5,624 nucleotides of DNA from Melioribacteraceae bacterium (GTDB lineage: Bacteria; Bacteroidota; Ignavibacteria; Ignavibacteriales; Melioribacteraceae). The DNA lies in assembly GCA_027858595.1 (NCBI GenBank), contig JAQICK010000303.1, forward strand, positions 1 through 5,624. The letters are read 5' to 3'. Under the pieces are notes generated by a model that did no database searches, was not told where the DNA came from, and worked only from the letters and a program-made list of their open reading frames with translations. Shown here one piece after another: positions 1 through 5,624 of this stretch (position 1 is its first letter; every line of letters starts with the position of its first letter). Position numbers and translations under genes: made by a program.

Positions 1-18
1 TCCTGGAAGTGGAGAGTA

Positions 19-216
19 ATGTTTATTAAATTTATTATATATAGTGTGGCTTTATACTTTATAATGAAAGCCGTAAAAATTGTTGTTAGATATTTTACAC
101 AAGTATCCTCAAAAGAAAAACCAGAAGTAAAGCAAAGTAAAGCGCCATACACAGTTGATAAAAGAGATATCGTGGAAGCAGAGTTTGAAGATATTTCGGA
201 TAAAGAAAATGAGTAA
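19..216 (+). CDS. Small membrane-anchored hypothetical protein (65 aa)
   Basis: I do not recognise a function. The first 25 or so residues are strongly hydrophobic (FIKFIIYSVALYFIMKAVKIVV) and look like one N-terminal membrane segment. It is followed by a basic, lysine-rich linker and an acidic tail (residues about 49-65, containing DKRDIVEAEFEDI). The expected topology is a single-pass anchor with a short charged soluble tail. The overall plan resembles small DUF4834-type proteins of the Bacteroidetes/Chlorobi group, but that assignment is from memory and tentative. A purine-rich GGAAG/GGAGAG stretch at 5-16 serves as ribosome binding site. A TAA in another frame overlaps the ATG (TAATG at 17-21), so an upstream gene may end here and be translationally coupled to it. 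The next gene is about 200 bp away on the same strand. Confidence 0.72.
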   Translation: MFIKFIIYSVALYFIMKAVKIVVRYFTQVSSKEKPEVKQSKAPYTVDKRDIVEAEFEDISDKENE

Positions 217-259
217 AGAATAATTTGAATTATAGCATATTATAAAAAGTTTGTTGATT

Positions 260-334
260 TGTCATTTCGAACGAATGTGAGAAATCTTTAATATTCAATA
301 GATTTCTCACCAACAAAACGGGTTCGAAATGACA
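260..334. repeat. Imperfect palindromic (REP/MITE-like) intergenic hairpin
   Basis: The sequence shows two nested pairs of complementary arms. The outer arm TGTCATTTCGAAC (260-272) pairs with GTTCGAAATGACA (322-334). The inner arm GTGAGAAATCT (277-287) pairs with AGATTTCTCAC (300-310). The terminal loop is 12 nt. An asymmetric internal loop has 4 nt on the left and 11 nt on the right. From memory, GTCATTTCGA...GAGAAATCT is a common dispersed palindrome in Bacteroidetes and related genomes, so this is probably one copy of a multicopy element rather than a gene-specific site. It is not a classical terminator, because no T-run follows on either side. The remainder of the 217-425 spacer shows no gene and no convincing promoter. 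Confidence 0.8.
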
Positions 335-425
335 GACTCTTATGTTTGCATTGCTGCATTTTAAAAAACTCAAAGATTACTTAACTCTTTCCATTTAATC
401 ATATTGAAAAAAATTGATTAAGAAC

Positions 426-1967
426 ATGAATGAAAAATTAGCCGCACTCGATATTGGAACAAATTCATTTCACTTAATTGTAGTCTCCGTTACGCCCACT
501 GGTAATTTTGAAATTATAGATAGAGAAAGAGAAGTTATCCGTTTAAGCGAAGGTAACATTGGCGATATAAAAGTAATACAACCCCAATCCATTGAACGTG
601 CTGTTAAAGCTATTGAAAGATTCAAACTTATTTCAGAATCGCATAATGCTACTATGCGTGCTACTGCAACATCAGCAGTTCGAGAATCATTAAATAAATT
701 AGAGTTTTTGGAAACTGTTCAAGAGCGAACGGGTGTAGAAATTGAAATAATTAGTGGACTCGAAGAGGCGCGACTTATATTTCTAGGAATTCTAAAAGCT
801 GTGCCAGTGTTTAATAACAAGTCTCTTTCTATTGATATTGGTGGTGGTAGCACTGAATTTATTATTGGAGAAAAAGGTAATATAGAATATTCGAATAGTC
901 TTAAACTTGGTGCCGTTCGTTTAACACAAAGGTTCTTTCCTGATTATATTCTAACAGATGGAAAAATAGCGGAAGCTAAAAAGTGGGTAGCAGGTGTTAT
1001 TGCTCCAATAATAAATGTAGCAAATGGAAAGAGTATTGAACAATTTGTTGGGTCTTCTGGAACCATACTAAATGTAGGTATGATGCTAGAAGCTATGAGA
1101 GGCGGTGGGAACAACGGAAATCAGGCTCTAAATAATTTTGAATTTACTGCCGATGAATTATTTGCAATTGAGAAAGAGATACTAAATAGAAAAACACCCG
1201 CCGAGAGAAAGAAGGTTTCAGGGTTGGAAGAGAAGAGAATAGATATTATTCCAGCAGGGGTTATTATAATTGCAACCATTTTTAGAATGCTTGGAATTAA
1301 AAAAATGATAATTTCTGATTATGCATTGCGAGAAGGAATTATACTTGACTCAATGGATAAATTAGGAATTTGTGAAGGTGGAACTAAACTTCATAATATC
1401 CGCTTTGAAAGCATTAAGCAACTTGCAGAATCATCCAAATACGATTCGGAGCATTGCTATAACGTAGCAAAACTTTCTGCCCAATTATTTGATCAATTAG
1501 CTGAATTACATAATATTAATCTAAATGCCAGAGAATATCTAGAAGCTGCGTCAATACTGCATGATATAGGTTATCACATTTCTCACTCGCAACATCATAA
1601 GCATAGTTATTATATAATCCGTAATAGTTCTATTCTTGGTTTTAACAATACTGAAATAGAAATAATTGCAAACGTTGCTCGTTACCATCGTAAAAGCCAT
1701 CCTAAAAAAACACACGAAGGTTTTAACACACTTTCGGAAAAGAATAAACTTTTAGTAAGACAGCTTTCTGCAATACTTAGAATTGTTGATGCACTTGATA
1801 GAACACATCAAAATAAAATTACAAATTTAACATCAACAATTTCTGATAATAAAGTCGAAATAAAATTACACACCAAAGAAAATGTGGATGTAGAGCTTTG
1901 GAGTTTAGACAGACGCAAAGCCCTTTTTGAAGAAGTATTTAATAGAGAAATTAGAGTAATTGTTTAA
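426..1967 (+). CDS. ppx: Exopolyphosphatase / pppGpp phosphohydrolase family protein with C-terminal HD domain
   Basis: This is a cytoplasmic Ppx/GppA-family phosphatase, expected to remove terminal phosphate from inorganic polyphosphate and possibly pppGpp. The N-terminal half is the ASKHA (actin-like) fold. The first phosphate loop is LDIGTNSFHLIVV (8-20), the ISGLEEARLIF motif has Glu114 at the place of the catalytic Glu of E. coli Ppx, the second phosphate loop is DIGGGSTEF (137-145), and GSSGT lies further on. The C-terminal third is an HD-type helical domain with SEHCYNVA (His343), ILHDIGYH (His379-Asp380) and RIVDALDRTH. At 513 residues it matches full-length E. coli-type Ppx rather than the short, roughly 300-residue forms. 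I chose ATG 426 over an in-frame TTG at 414 because the family motif starts within a few residues of this Met. No strong Shine-Dalgarno is visible. Sequence alone does not separate polyphosphatase from GppA activity. Its stop overlaps the trpA stop on the other strand. Confidence 0.93.
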   Translation: MNEKLAALDIGTNSFHLIVVSVTPTGNFEIIDREREVIRLSEGNIGDIKVIQPQSIERAVKAIERFKLISESHNATMRATATSAVRESLNKLEFLETVQERTGVEIEIISGLEEARLIFLGILKAVPVFNNKSLSIDIGGGSTEFIIGEKGNIEYSNSLKLGAVRLTQRFFPDYILTDGKIAEAKKWVAGVIAPIINVANGKSIEQFVGSSGTILNVGMMLEAMRGGGNNGNQALNNFEFTADELFAIEKEILNRKTPAERKKVSGLEEKRIDIIPAGVIIIATIFRMLGIKKMIISDYALREGIILDSMDKLGICEGGTKLHNIRFESIKQLAESSKYDSEHCYNVAKLSAQLFDQLAELHNINLNAREYLEAASILHDIGYHISHSQHHKHSYYIIRNSSILGFNNTEIEIIANVARYHRKSHPKKTHEGFNTLSEKNKLLVRQLSAILRIVDALDRTHQNKITNLTSTISDNKVEIKLHTKENVDVELWSLDRRKALFEEVFNREIRVIV

Positions 1968-2752
1968 GATGTGCTACAAGCTTCGCTCAAAGATTTAACC
2001 AACTCAATTGTTTCATCAATATTTTCATTTTGTAGTGATTTAATAATTGCACTTCCAACAATAAAGCCATCAGCAAAAGGGGAGAGTTGCTTTATGTTTT
2101 CTGGTTTGGATATACCAAACCCAATAAGCATTTTATTATTGTTTACAGTTTGATAAGTTGCTTTAAGATTTTCAATTATTTTATCATCAAATCCAGAGCG
2201 AACGCCAGTTGTGCCTGAAACGGATACGCAATAAAGGAAACCTGTGCTTTTGTTATCAAGAGTAATTATTCGCTCTTTGCTACTTGTTGGCGTTGTTAAA
2301 AGAATTTTATCTAATTTATTTGAAAATTGTGAGAAGAAACTATCAAACTCTTCAAGTGGAACGTCTGGAATAATTAAACCATCAACACCAGCGTTTATAG
2401 CATCTTGCTCAAATTGTTCTTTGCCGTATTGTATAATTGTGTTTGCGTAGCCCATTAAAATTAGTGGAGTATTAACATTTTTCTTCTTTAACTCTTCTGC
2501 AAATAAGAAAGTCTGTTTTTGTGTAATCCCATTTTGTAATGCAATTTGTGATGATTGCTGAATCACACCGCCATCCGCAAGTGGGTCACTGAATGGCATT
2601 CCTAATTCAATTAAATCTGCACCAGCATCAATTATGCGGTTAGTGTTATTAATAAACTTTTCTATTGTGGGAAATCCAGAAGTTAGAAATATCGATAATG
2701 CTTTTTTACCATTTCTATTTACTTCTTCAATTTTACTTTTAATTTTACTCAT
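1964..2752 (-). CDS. trpA: Tryptophan synthase alpha subunit
   Basis: TrpA cleaves indole-3-glycerol phosphate to indole and glyceraldehyde 3-phosphate. The indole is channelled to TrpB in the cytoplasmic alpha2-beta2 complex. The 262-residue TIM barrel is of normal length. It carries LIELGMPFSDPLADGG with Glu49 and Asp60, the same numbers as the two catalytic acids of Salmonella TrpA. It also has the flexible loop SVSGTTGVRSGF and the phosphate-binding GFGISKPENI and GSAII segments. The match in numbering supports ATG 2752 as the start. An in-frame TTG at 2767 would add five residues, but it lies upstream of the GAGAG ribosome binding site. One oddity is Gly at residue 62, where many TrpA proteins have Pro after LADG. 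It is the last gene of the - strand cluster and is separated from trpB by a flavoprotein gene. Its stop shares TTAA with the converging phosphatase gene. Confidence 0.96.
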   Translation of the reverse strand: MSKIKSKIEEVNRNGKKALSIFLTSGFPTIEKFINNTNRIIDAGADLIELGMPFSDPLADGGVIQQSSQIALQNGITQKQTFLFAEELKKKNVNTPLILMGYANTIIQYGKEQFEQDAINAGVDGLIIPDVPLEEFDSFFSQFSNKLDKILLTTPTSSKERIITLDNKSTGFLYCVSVSGTTGVRSGFDDKIIENLKATYQTVNNNKMLIGFGISKPENIKQLSPFADGFIVGSAIIKSLQNENIDETIELVKSLSEACSTS

Positions 2753-2758
2753 ACTTTT

Positions 2759-2797
2759 ATCTCTCAATTCTTAATCTAAATTCTTAGTCTCAATTCT
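2759..2797 (-). repeat. Three imperfect 13-bp tandem repeats in the trpA leader
   Basis: Read on the - strand, three adjacent 13-base units are AGAATTGAGACTA (2797-2785), AGAATTTAGATTA (2784-2772) and AGAATTGAGAGAT (2771-2759). Units 1 and 2 agree at 11 of 13 positions and units 1 and 3 at 10 of 13. All three share AGAATT at the same phase. The array lies directly in front of trpA, and its last unit supplies the GAGAG ribosome binding site. It could be an AT-rich spacer expanded by slippage or a protein-binding array. The sequence does not decide between these. Confidence 0.6.
2761..2765 (-). promoter_or_regulatory. Ribosome binding site of trpA
   Basis: Read on the - strand the sequence is GAGAG, eight bases before ATG 2752. 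It decides the start in favour of ATG 2752 over the TTG at 2767, which lies upstream of it. It sits inside the last unit of the 13-bp tandem repeat at 2759-2797. Confidence 0.5.
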
Positions 2798-2830
2798 ATC
2801 TTCTACAACAAGTCAAAAGCACACACCCCT

Positions 2831-2862
2831 GATGCTTCGCATCTTCCCCTCTCGAGAGGGGA
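2831..2862. repeat. Tandem hairpins with a perfect 18-bp palindrome
   Basis: Two adjacent self-complementary elements lie in the spacer between the flavoprotein gene and trpA. GATGCTTCGCATC (2831-2843) forms a 5-bp stem with a 3-nt loop. TCCCCTCTCGAGAGGGGA (2845-2862) is a perfect palindrome and much more GC-rich than its surroundings. It starts about 20 bp beyond the flavoprotein stop in the direction of transcription. It could slow polymerase or protect the 3' end of the upstream message. No T-run follows on the - strand, so a standard intrinsic terminator is not supported. The composition suggests a copy of a dispersed repeat, which is an inference. Confidence 0.65.
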
Positions 2863-2882
2863 TTACTACAATGCACGGTTAA

Positions 2883-3335
2883 TTATCTATGTGCTTTACC
2901 AGTTATACTTTTAAATTTAAGTTTTAAAACCTTTGTTTCATGTTTAGCTTTATCAATGTATTTAAATCCTTTAGGAATATACTCTGGAGAATACTTTTTG
3001 ATGAGTCCCTCCAAACCAATTTGTTTATCGTCATCTTTTGCTTCTTCAATATTACCAGAAACAATTACACTTTCGTACTTTGTACTGAATTTTTGTTGAA
3101 GGACTTCTGTTTTGCCAATAACACAAAACGAAACTGACTCATTATTTTGGATGTTATCAAGTTTTCTTCCTTCTAATGCAGAATGAAAATATATAGCATT
3201 TCCAACAACACAGTAGCTCAAGGGAACTCCATACGGTTCACCGTTTGCAGAAACTGTTGATAGAATTCCATACTCACAATTATTTAATAATTGCATTGTT
3301 TCTTCTTCTGATATTGCTCTGTCTGATCTTCTCAT
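2883..3335 (-). CDS. NimA-like pyridoxamine 5'-phosphate oxidase family flavoprotein
   Basis: This is a 150-residue split-barrel protein, probably FMN-binding, of the pyridoxamine-phosphate-oxidase-like / NimA family. Recognisable family segments in order are MRRSDRAISEEE at the N terminus, CEYGILSTVSANGEPYGVPLSY (20-41), IYFHSALEGRKLDNI (48-62, with His51 in the place of the conserved NimA-type His), NNESVSFCVIG, and the strand YESVIVSGNIEEA. Length is typical for the family. NimA proteins are linked to nitroimidazole reduction, but most chromosomal homologues have no known substrate, so I assign only the family. I see no clear Shine-Dalgarno before ATG 3335. The MRRxDR start fits relatives, which supports this Met. 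It lies between trpB and trpA on the same strand, 185 bp after trpB and about 130 bp before trpA. These wide gaps suggest an insertion into the cluster rather than an old member of it. Confidence 0.88.
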   Translation of the reverse strand: MRRSDRAISEEETMQLLNNCEYGILSTVSANGEPYGVPLSYCVVGNAIYFHSALEGRKLDNIQNNESVSFCVIGKTEVLQQKFSTKYESVIVSGNIEEAKDDDKQIGLEGLIKKYSPEYIPKGFKYIDKAKHETKVLKLKFKSITGKAHR

Positions 3336-3409
3336 GTTATGCCAGAATATTCTAAATGCAGTTTTAAGTATTTCATAAAAAAATTCAATAAATAATTATC
3401 TTGTTCCTT

Positions 3410-3480
3410 CTTAATCCTGATTTTAATTCTTATTTTAACAAAAAAAATGAGCAAGAGTAAGATTATGAATTAAGATTAAG
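3410..3480. repeat. AT-rich inverted repeat in the spacer between trpB and the flavoprotein gene
   Basis: CTTAATC (3410-3416) and TTAATTC (3423-3429) are complementary, in the right order, to GATTAAG (3474-3480) and GAATTAA (3467-3473). They leave a 6-nt bulge on the left and a 37-nt loop. The stem is almost all A-T and therefore weak. The right arm region (3453-3482) reads as AAGANT-rich repeats similar in flavour to the trpA leader array. The rest of the 185-bp spacer 3336-3520 holds no gene or clear signal. Confidence 0.35.
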
Positions 3481-3520
3481 AGCCATTGTTTTATCTTAAT
3501 TTCTCAAGTTGAAAGCATTT

Positions 3521-4723
3521 TTAAAGTTTAATTTTATCTATTAATGTATTTAAATCTTTATCCCCACGTCCGCTAAGGTTTATAACAACAATGTCATCTT
3601 TACTTGTTGTTGGCATTAAATATTCCAAATGAGCAAGGGCGTGAGATGATTCCAAAGCTGGAAGAATGCCTTCAAGTCTTGAAAGTTTTAATGCAGCATC
3701 AAGTGCTTCATCATCAGTAATTGAAGAATATTGAACACGATCCAAATCCTTTAATAAACTGTGTTCGGGTCCAACGCCAGGGTAATCTAAACCAGCAGAG
3801 ATTGAGTGGACTTCACTAATTTGTCCTTCATTATCTTGCAAAAGATAAGTATTCATTCCTTGAAAAACACCAGGACGACCAAGTGTTAATGTTGCACAAT
3901 GCATGTAGGTATCAATACCATAACCACCAGCTTCAATTCCAACAAGCTTTACTTCTGGATTATTAATAAATGGATGAAAAATTCCAATTGCATTTGAACC
4001 ACCTCCAACACAAGCTATAATGTAATCAGGATTTCTTCCTTCGAATTTGTTGATTTGAATTTTTGTCTCTTCACCAATTATTGTTTGGAAATCACGCACA
4101 ATCATTGGATACGGATGAGGGCCAACAACCGAACCAATAATGTAATGTGTGTTTTCAACATTTTCTACCCAATCACGAATAGCTTCATTGGTGGCATCTT
4201 TAAGTGTCATACTTCCAGAAGTAACCGGAACAACTTTAGCACCAAGCATTTTCATTCTAAACACATTCATCTCTTGCCGATGAACATCAACCTCACCCAT
4301 ATATACTGTACATTCTATCCCAAACTTTGCACAGACAGTTGCAGTAGCAACTCCATGCTGACCTGCTCCAGTCTCAGCAATAATTCTCTTTTTGCCAAGT
4401 CGTTTAGCAAGCAGAATTTGTCCAAGAGTATTATTCATCTTATGAGCACCAGTATGGTTTAAGTCTTCACGTTTTAGATAAATTTTACCTTTACCATAAT
4501 GCTCTGTTAATCTATTGGCAAAAGTAAGAGGAGTTTCTCTTCCGTTATAATTTTTTTGTAAATCTGCTAACTCTTCTATAAATGTAATATCAGTTTTAGT
4601 AGAATTGTAAACTTCCGCTAATTCGTGAAGTGCAGCCATTAAAGTTTCTGGTACAAATCTACCACCAAATTCACCGAACTTTCCCGCCATATTGGGGTGA
4701 TTGTAATTTGTTTGTTGTTCCAT
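3521..4723 (-). CDS. trpB: Tryptophan synthase beta subunit
   Basis: TrpB is the PLP-dependent subunit that condenses indole with L-serine to give L-tryptophan, acting in complex with TrpA. The 400-residue protein is full length and of the standard TrpB1 type. It opens with GKFGEFGGRFVPETLM (14-29), carries the PLP lysine in REDLNHTGAHKMNN (Lys95), and has the catalytic Glu117 in AETGAGQHG. The PLP-phosphate glycine loop CVGGGSNAIG follows, then HSISAGLDYPGVGPEHS of the COMM region, and it ends with LSGRGDKD. Nothing essential appears missing. The ATG comes one base after the stop of the DAHP synthase gene, and a weak AGGGA lies about 11 bases upstream inside that gene's end. The two genes are therefore almost certainly co-transcribed and probably translationally coupled. 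Its usual partner trpA is not adjacent but lies beyond the flavoprotein gene. Confidence 0.98.
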   Translation of the reverse strand: MEQQTNYNHPNMAGKFGEFGGRFVPETLMAALHELAEVYNSTKTDITFIEELADLQKNYNGRETPLTFANRLTEHYGKGKIYLKREDLNHTGAHKMNNTLGQILLAKRLGKKRIIAETGAGQHGVATATVCAKFGIECTVYMGEVDVHRQEMNVFRMKMLGAKVVPVTSGSMTLKDATNEAIRDWVENVENTHYIIGSVVGPHPYPMIVRDFQTIIGEETKIQINKFEGRNPDYIIACVGGGSNAIGIFHPFINNPEVKLVGIEAGGYGIDTYMHCATLTLGRPGVFQGMNTYLLQDNEGQISEVHSISAGLDYPGVGPEHSLLKDLDRVQYSSITDDEALDAALKLSRLEGILPALESSHALAHLEYLMPTTSKDDIVVINLSGRGDKDLNTLIDKIKL

Positions 4724-4724
4724 T

Positions 4725-5624
4725 TTAATTTAGTTCCCTATCTACAATTGGCGCTATAGCTTTAATTTTATTTATTAATATTGACATTTGTTCTGGTGTA
4801 ATAGTTTGTACACCATCAGATAAAGCATTGTCTGGGTCGTTATGGACTTCAATAATAATTCCATCAGAACCAGCTGCAATTCCAGCCAAAGCCATTGGAG
4901 GCACTTTATCTCTGATACCAATTCCATGTGAAGGATCGACCAATATTGGAAGATGAGAATGCTTTTTGATTACAGGGATTGCATTTAAATCAAGTGTATT
5001 TCGTGTTGAAGTCTCGAAAGTCCTTATTCCACGTTCGCAAAGAATTACATTGAAATTTCCTTGAGCCAAAATATATTCGGCGCTTAAAAGCAAATCCTCA
5101 ACAGTTGCAGCTAAACCTCTTTTTAATAAAACAGGAGTAGATAATTTACCAACCTCATCAAGCAGGATAAAGTTTTGCATGTTTCTTGCTCCAATCTGAA
5201 TAATATCAGCTACTTCTGCAACTAATGGTAGCGTTTCCGGGCTTAGAACTTCGGTTACAATTCCCATACCAAATTCTTTTTTTACATCACCCAGTAATCT
5301 TAATCCTTCTTCTCCTAATCCTCGAAATGCATATGGGCTACTTCTTGGTTTATAAGCACCACCACGAAGAAATTTAACACCAAGTTTTGAAAGACTTTCA
5401 GCAACGCTAAATAGTTGATCTCTATTTTCGACAGAACATGGTCCCGCAATAATTGTTAACTCTTTTCCTCCAATATTGCCAATGGGTGTTTTTACTATTG
5501 TGTCTTCCTTTTTCATTTGGCGGCTTACAAGTTTGTATTTGTTACTAACCCGAACTACATCAATAACTGAATTCATAAACCGATATTCATCCTCAACAAG
5601 TTTATGAGTTGGTCCCGTTATTCC
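4725..5624 (-). CDS. aroF: 3-deoxy-7-phosphoheptulonate (DAHP) synthase, type I-beta, 5' end outside window
   Basis: The enzyme condenses phosphoenolpyruvate and erythrose 4-phosphate to DAHP, the first step of the shikimate pathway to chorismate and tryptophan. Family motifs in order are IIAGPCSVE (metal-binding Cys), LRGGAYKPRSSPYAFRGLG, IGARNMQNF, LLKRG, ILCERGIRTF, VDPSHGIG (metal-binding His), IIIEVHNDP (Glu) and ALSDG (Asp). No chorismate mutase domain is fused at the C terminus. The frame stays open from the ATG at 5576 to the window edge (5577-5624), encoding GITGPTHKLVEDEYRF. Together with the following NSVIDVVRVSNKYKLVSR this resembles the small N-terminal ferredoxin-like/ACT-like domain of longer type I-beta enzymes. 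The ATG at 5576 is therefore most likely internal, and roughly 40 N-terminal residues lie beyond the window. That domain carries feedback control in some relatives, so the enzyme may be inhibited by an aromatic end product. trpB follows after one base. Confidence 0.95.
   Translation of the reverse strand, partial: GITGPTHKLVEDEYRFMNSVIDVVRVSNKYKLVSRQMKKEDTIVKTPIGNIGGKELTIIAGPCSVENRDQLFSVAESLSKLGVKFLRGGAYKPRSSPYAFRGLGEEGLRLLGDVKKEFGMGIVTEVLSPETLPLVAEVADIIQIGARNMQNFILLDEVGKLSTPVLLKRGLAATVEDLLLSAEYILAQGNFNVILCERGIRTFETSTRNTLDLNAIPVIKKHSHLPILVDPSHGIGIRDKVPPMALAGIAAGSDGIIIEVHNDPDNALSDGVQTITPEQMSILINKIKAIAPIVDRELN

Noticed and set aside
340..425. Sigma-70-like promoter upstream of the phosphatase gene
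   Set aside because: TTGCAT at 346-351 has no matching -10 box at suitable spacing. In AT-rich sequence other partial matches are not meaningful.
1971..2450. Two short + strand open frames (1971-2153 and 2244-2450)
   Set aside because: Both are antisense to the well-supported trpA coding sequence and show no motif or ribosome binding site.
2753..2882. Tryptophan attenuator or T-box before trpA
   Set aside because: I found no short leader peptide with adjacent Trp codons, no T-box core sequence, and no set of alternative stems ending in a T-run.
2940..3137. Short + strand open frame of 65 codons
   Set aside because: It is antisense to the flavoprotein gene, rich in Phe/Asn from reverse-complemented Lys/Ile codons, with no supporting signal.
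3440..3447. Run of eight T on the - strand after trpB, as a possible intrinsic terminator
   Set aside because: No GC-containing stem lies just before the T-run in the direction of transcription. The only nearby complementary arms are A-T rich and surround the run rather than precede it.
4055..4462. Open frame of 135 codons on the + strand
   Set aside because: It lies fully inside trpB on the opposite strand, has a Cys/Asn/Ser-rich composition unlike a normal protein, and matches no family. It is a shadow of the conserved trpB sequence.

Overview
The window is AT-rich and shows compact bacterial coding on both strands. Low GC, lysine/asparagine/isoleucine-rich proteins, weak Shine-Dalgarno sequences and palindromic intergenic repeats of the 'GTCATTTCGA...GAGAAATCT' type all suggest the Bacteroidetes/Chlorobi/Ignavibacteria group. 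That placement is an inference from style, not from a marker gene.

The left part (about 1-1967) is read on the + strand. It holds a small membrane-anchored protein of unknown function (19-216), an intergenic spacer dominated by an imperfect hairpin repeat (260-334), and a full-length exopolyphosphatase/pppGpp-phosphatase family protein with a C-terminal HD domain (426-1967).

The right part (1964-5624) is read on the - strand and is an aromatic amino acid / tryptophan cluster. In order of transcription it holds a type I-beta DAHP synthase that runs off the right edge (4725-5624), trpB (3521-4723, one base after the DAHP synthase stop), a NimA-like/pyridoxamine-phosphate-oxidase-family flavoprotein (2883-3335), and trpA (1964-2752). 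DAHP synthase makes the first committed intermediate of the shikimate pathway. TrpA and TrpB together form tryptophan synthase, the last step. Entry and exit enzymes of one route are therefore encoded side by side. The unusual point is that trpB and trpA, normally adjacent, are separated by about 770 bp containing an unrelated flavoprotein gene and two repeat-bearing spacers.

The two halves meet tail to tail. The stop codons of the phosphatase gene and trpA share a single TTAA, so there is no room for a terminator between them.

I see no tRNA, rRNA, CRISPR array, insertion sequence or phage gene, and no clearly new biological system. The observations worth following up are the gene inserted between trpB and trpA, the palindromic repeats, and a 13-bp tandem repeat that includes the likely trpA ribosome binding site.
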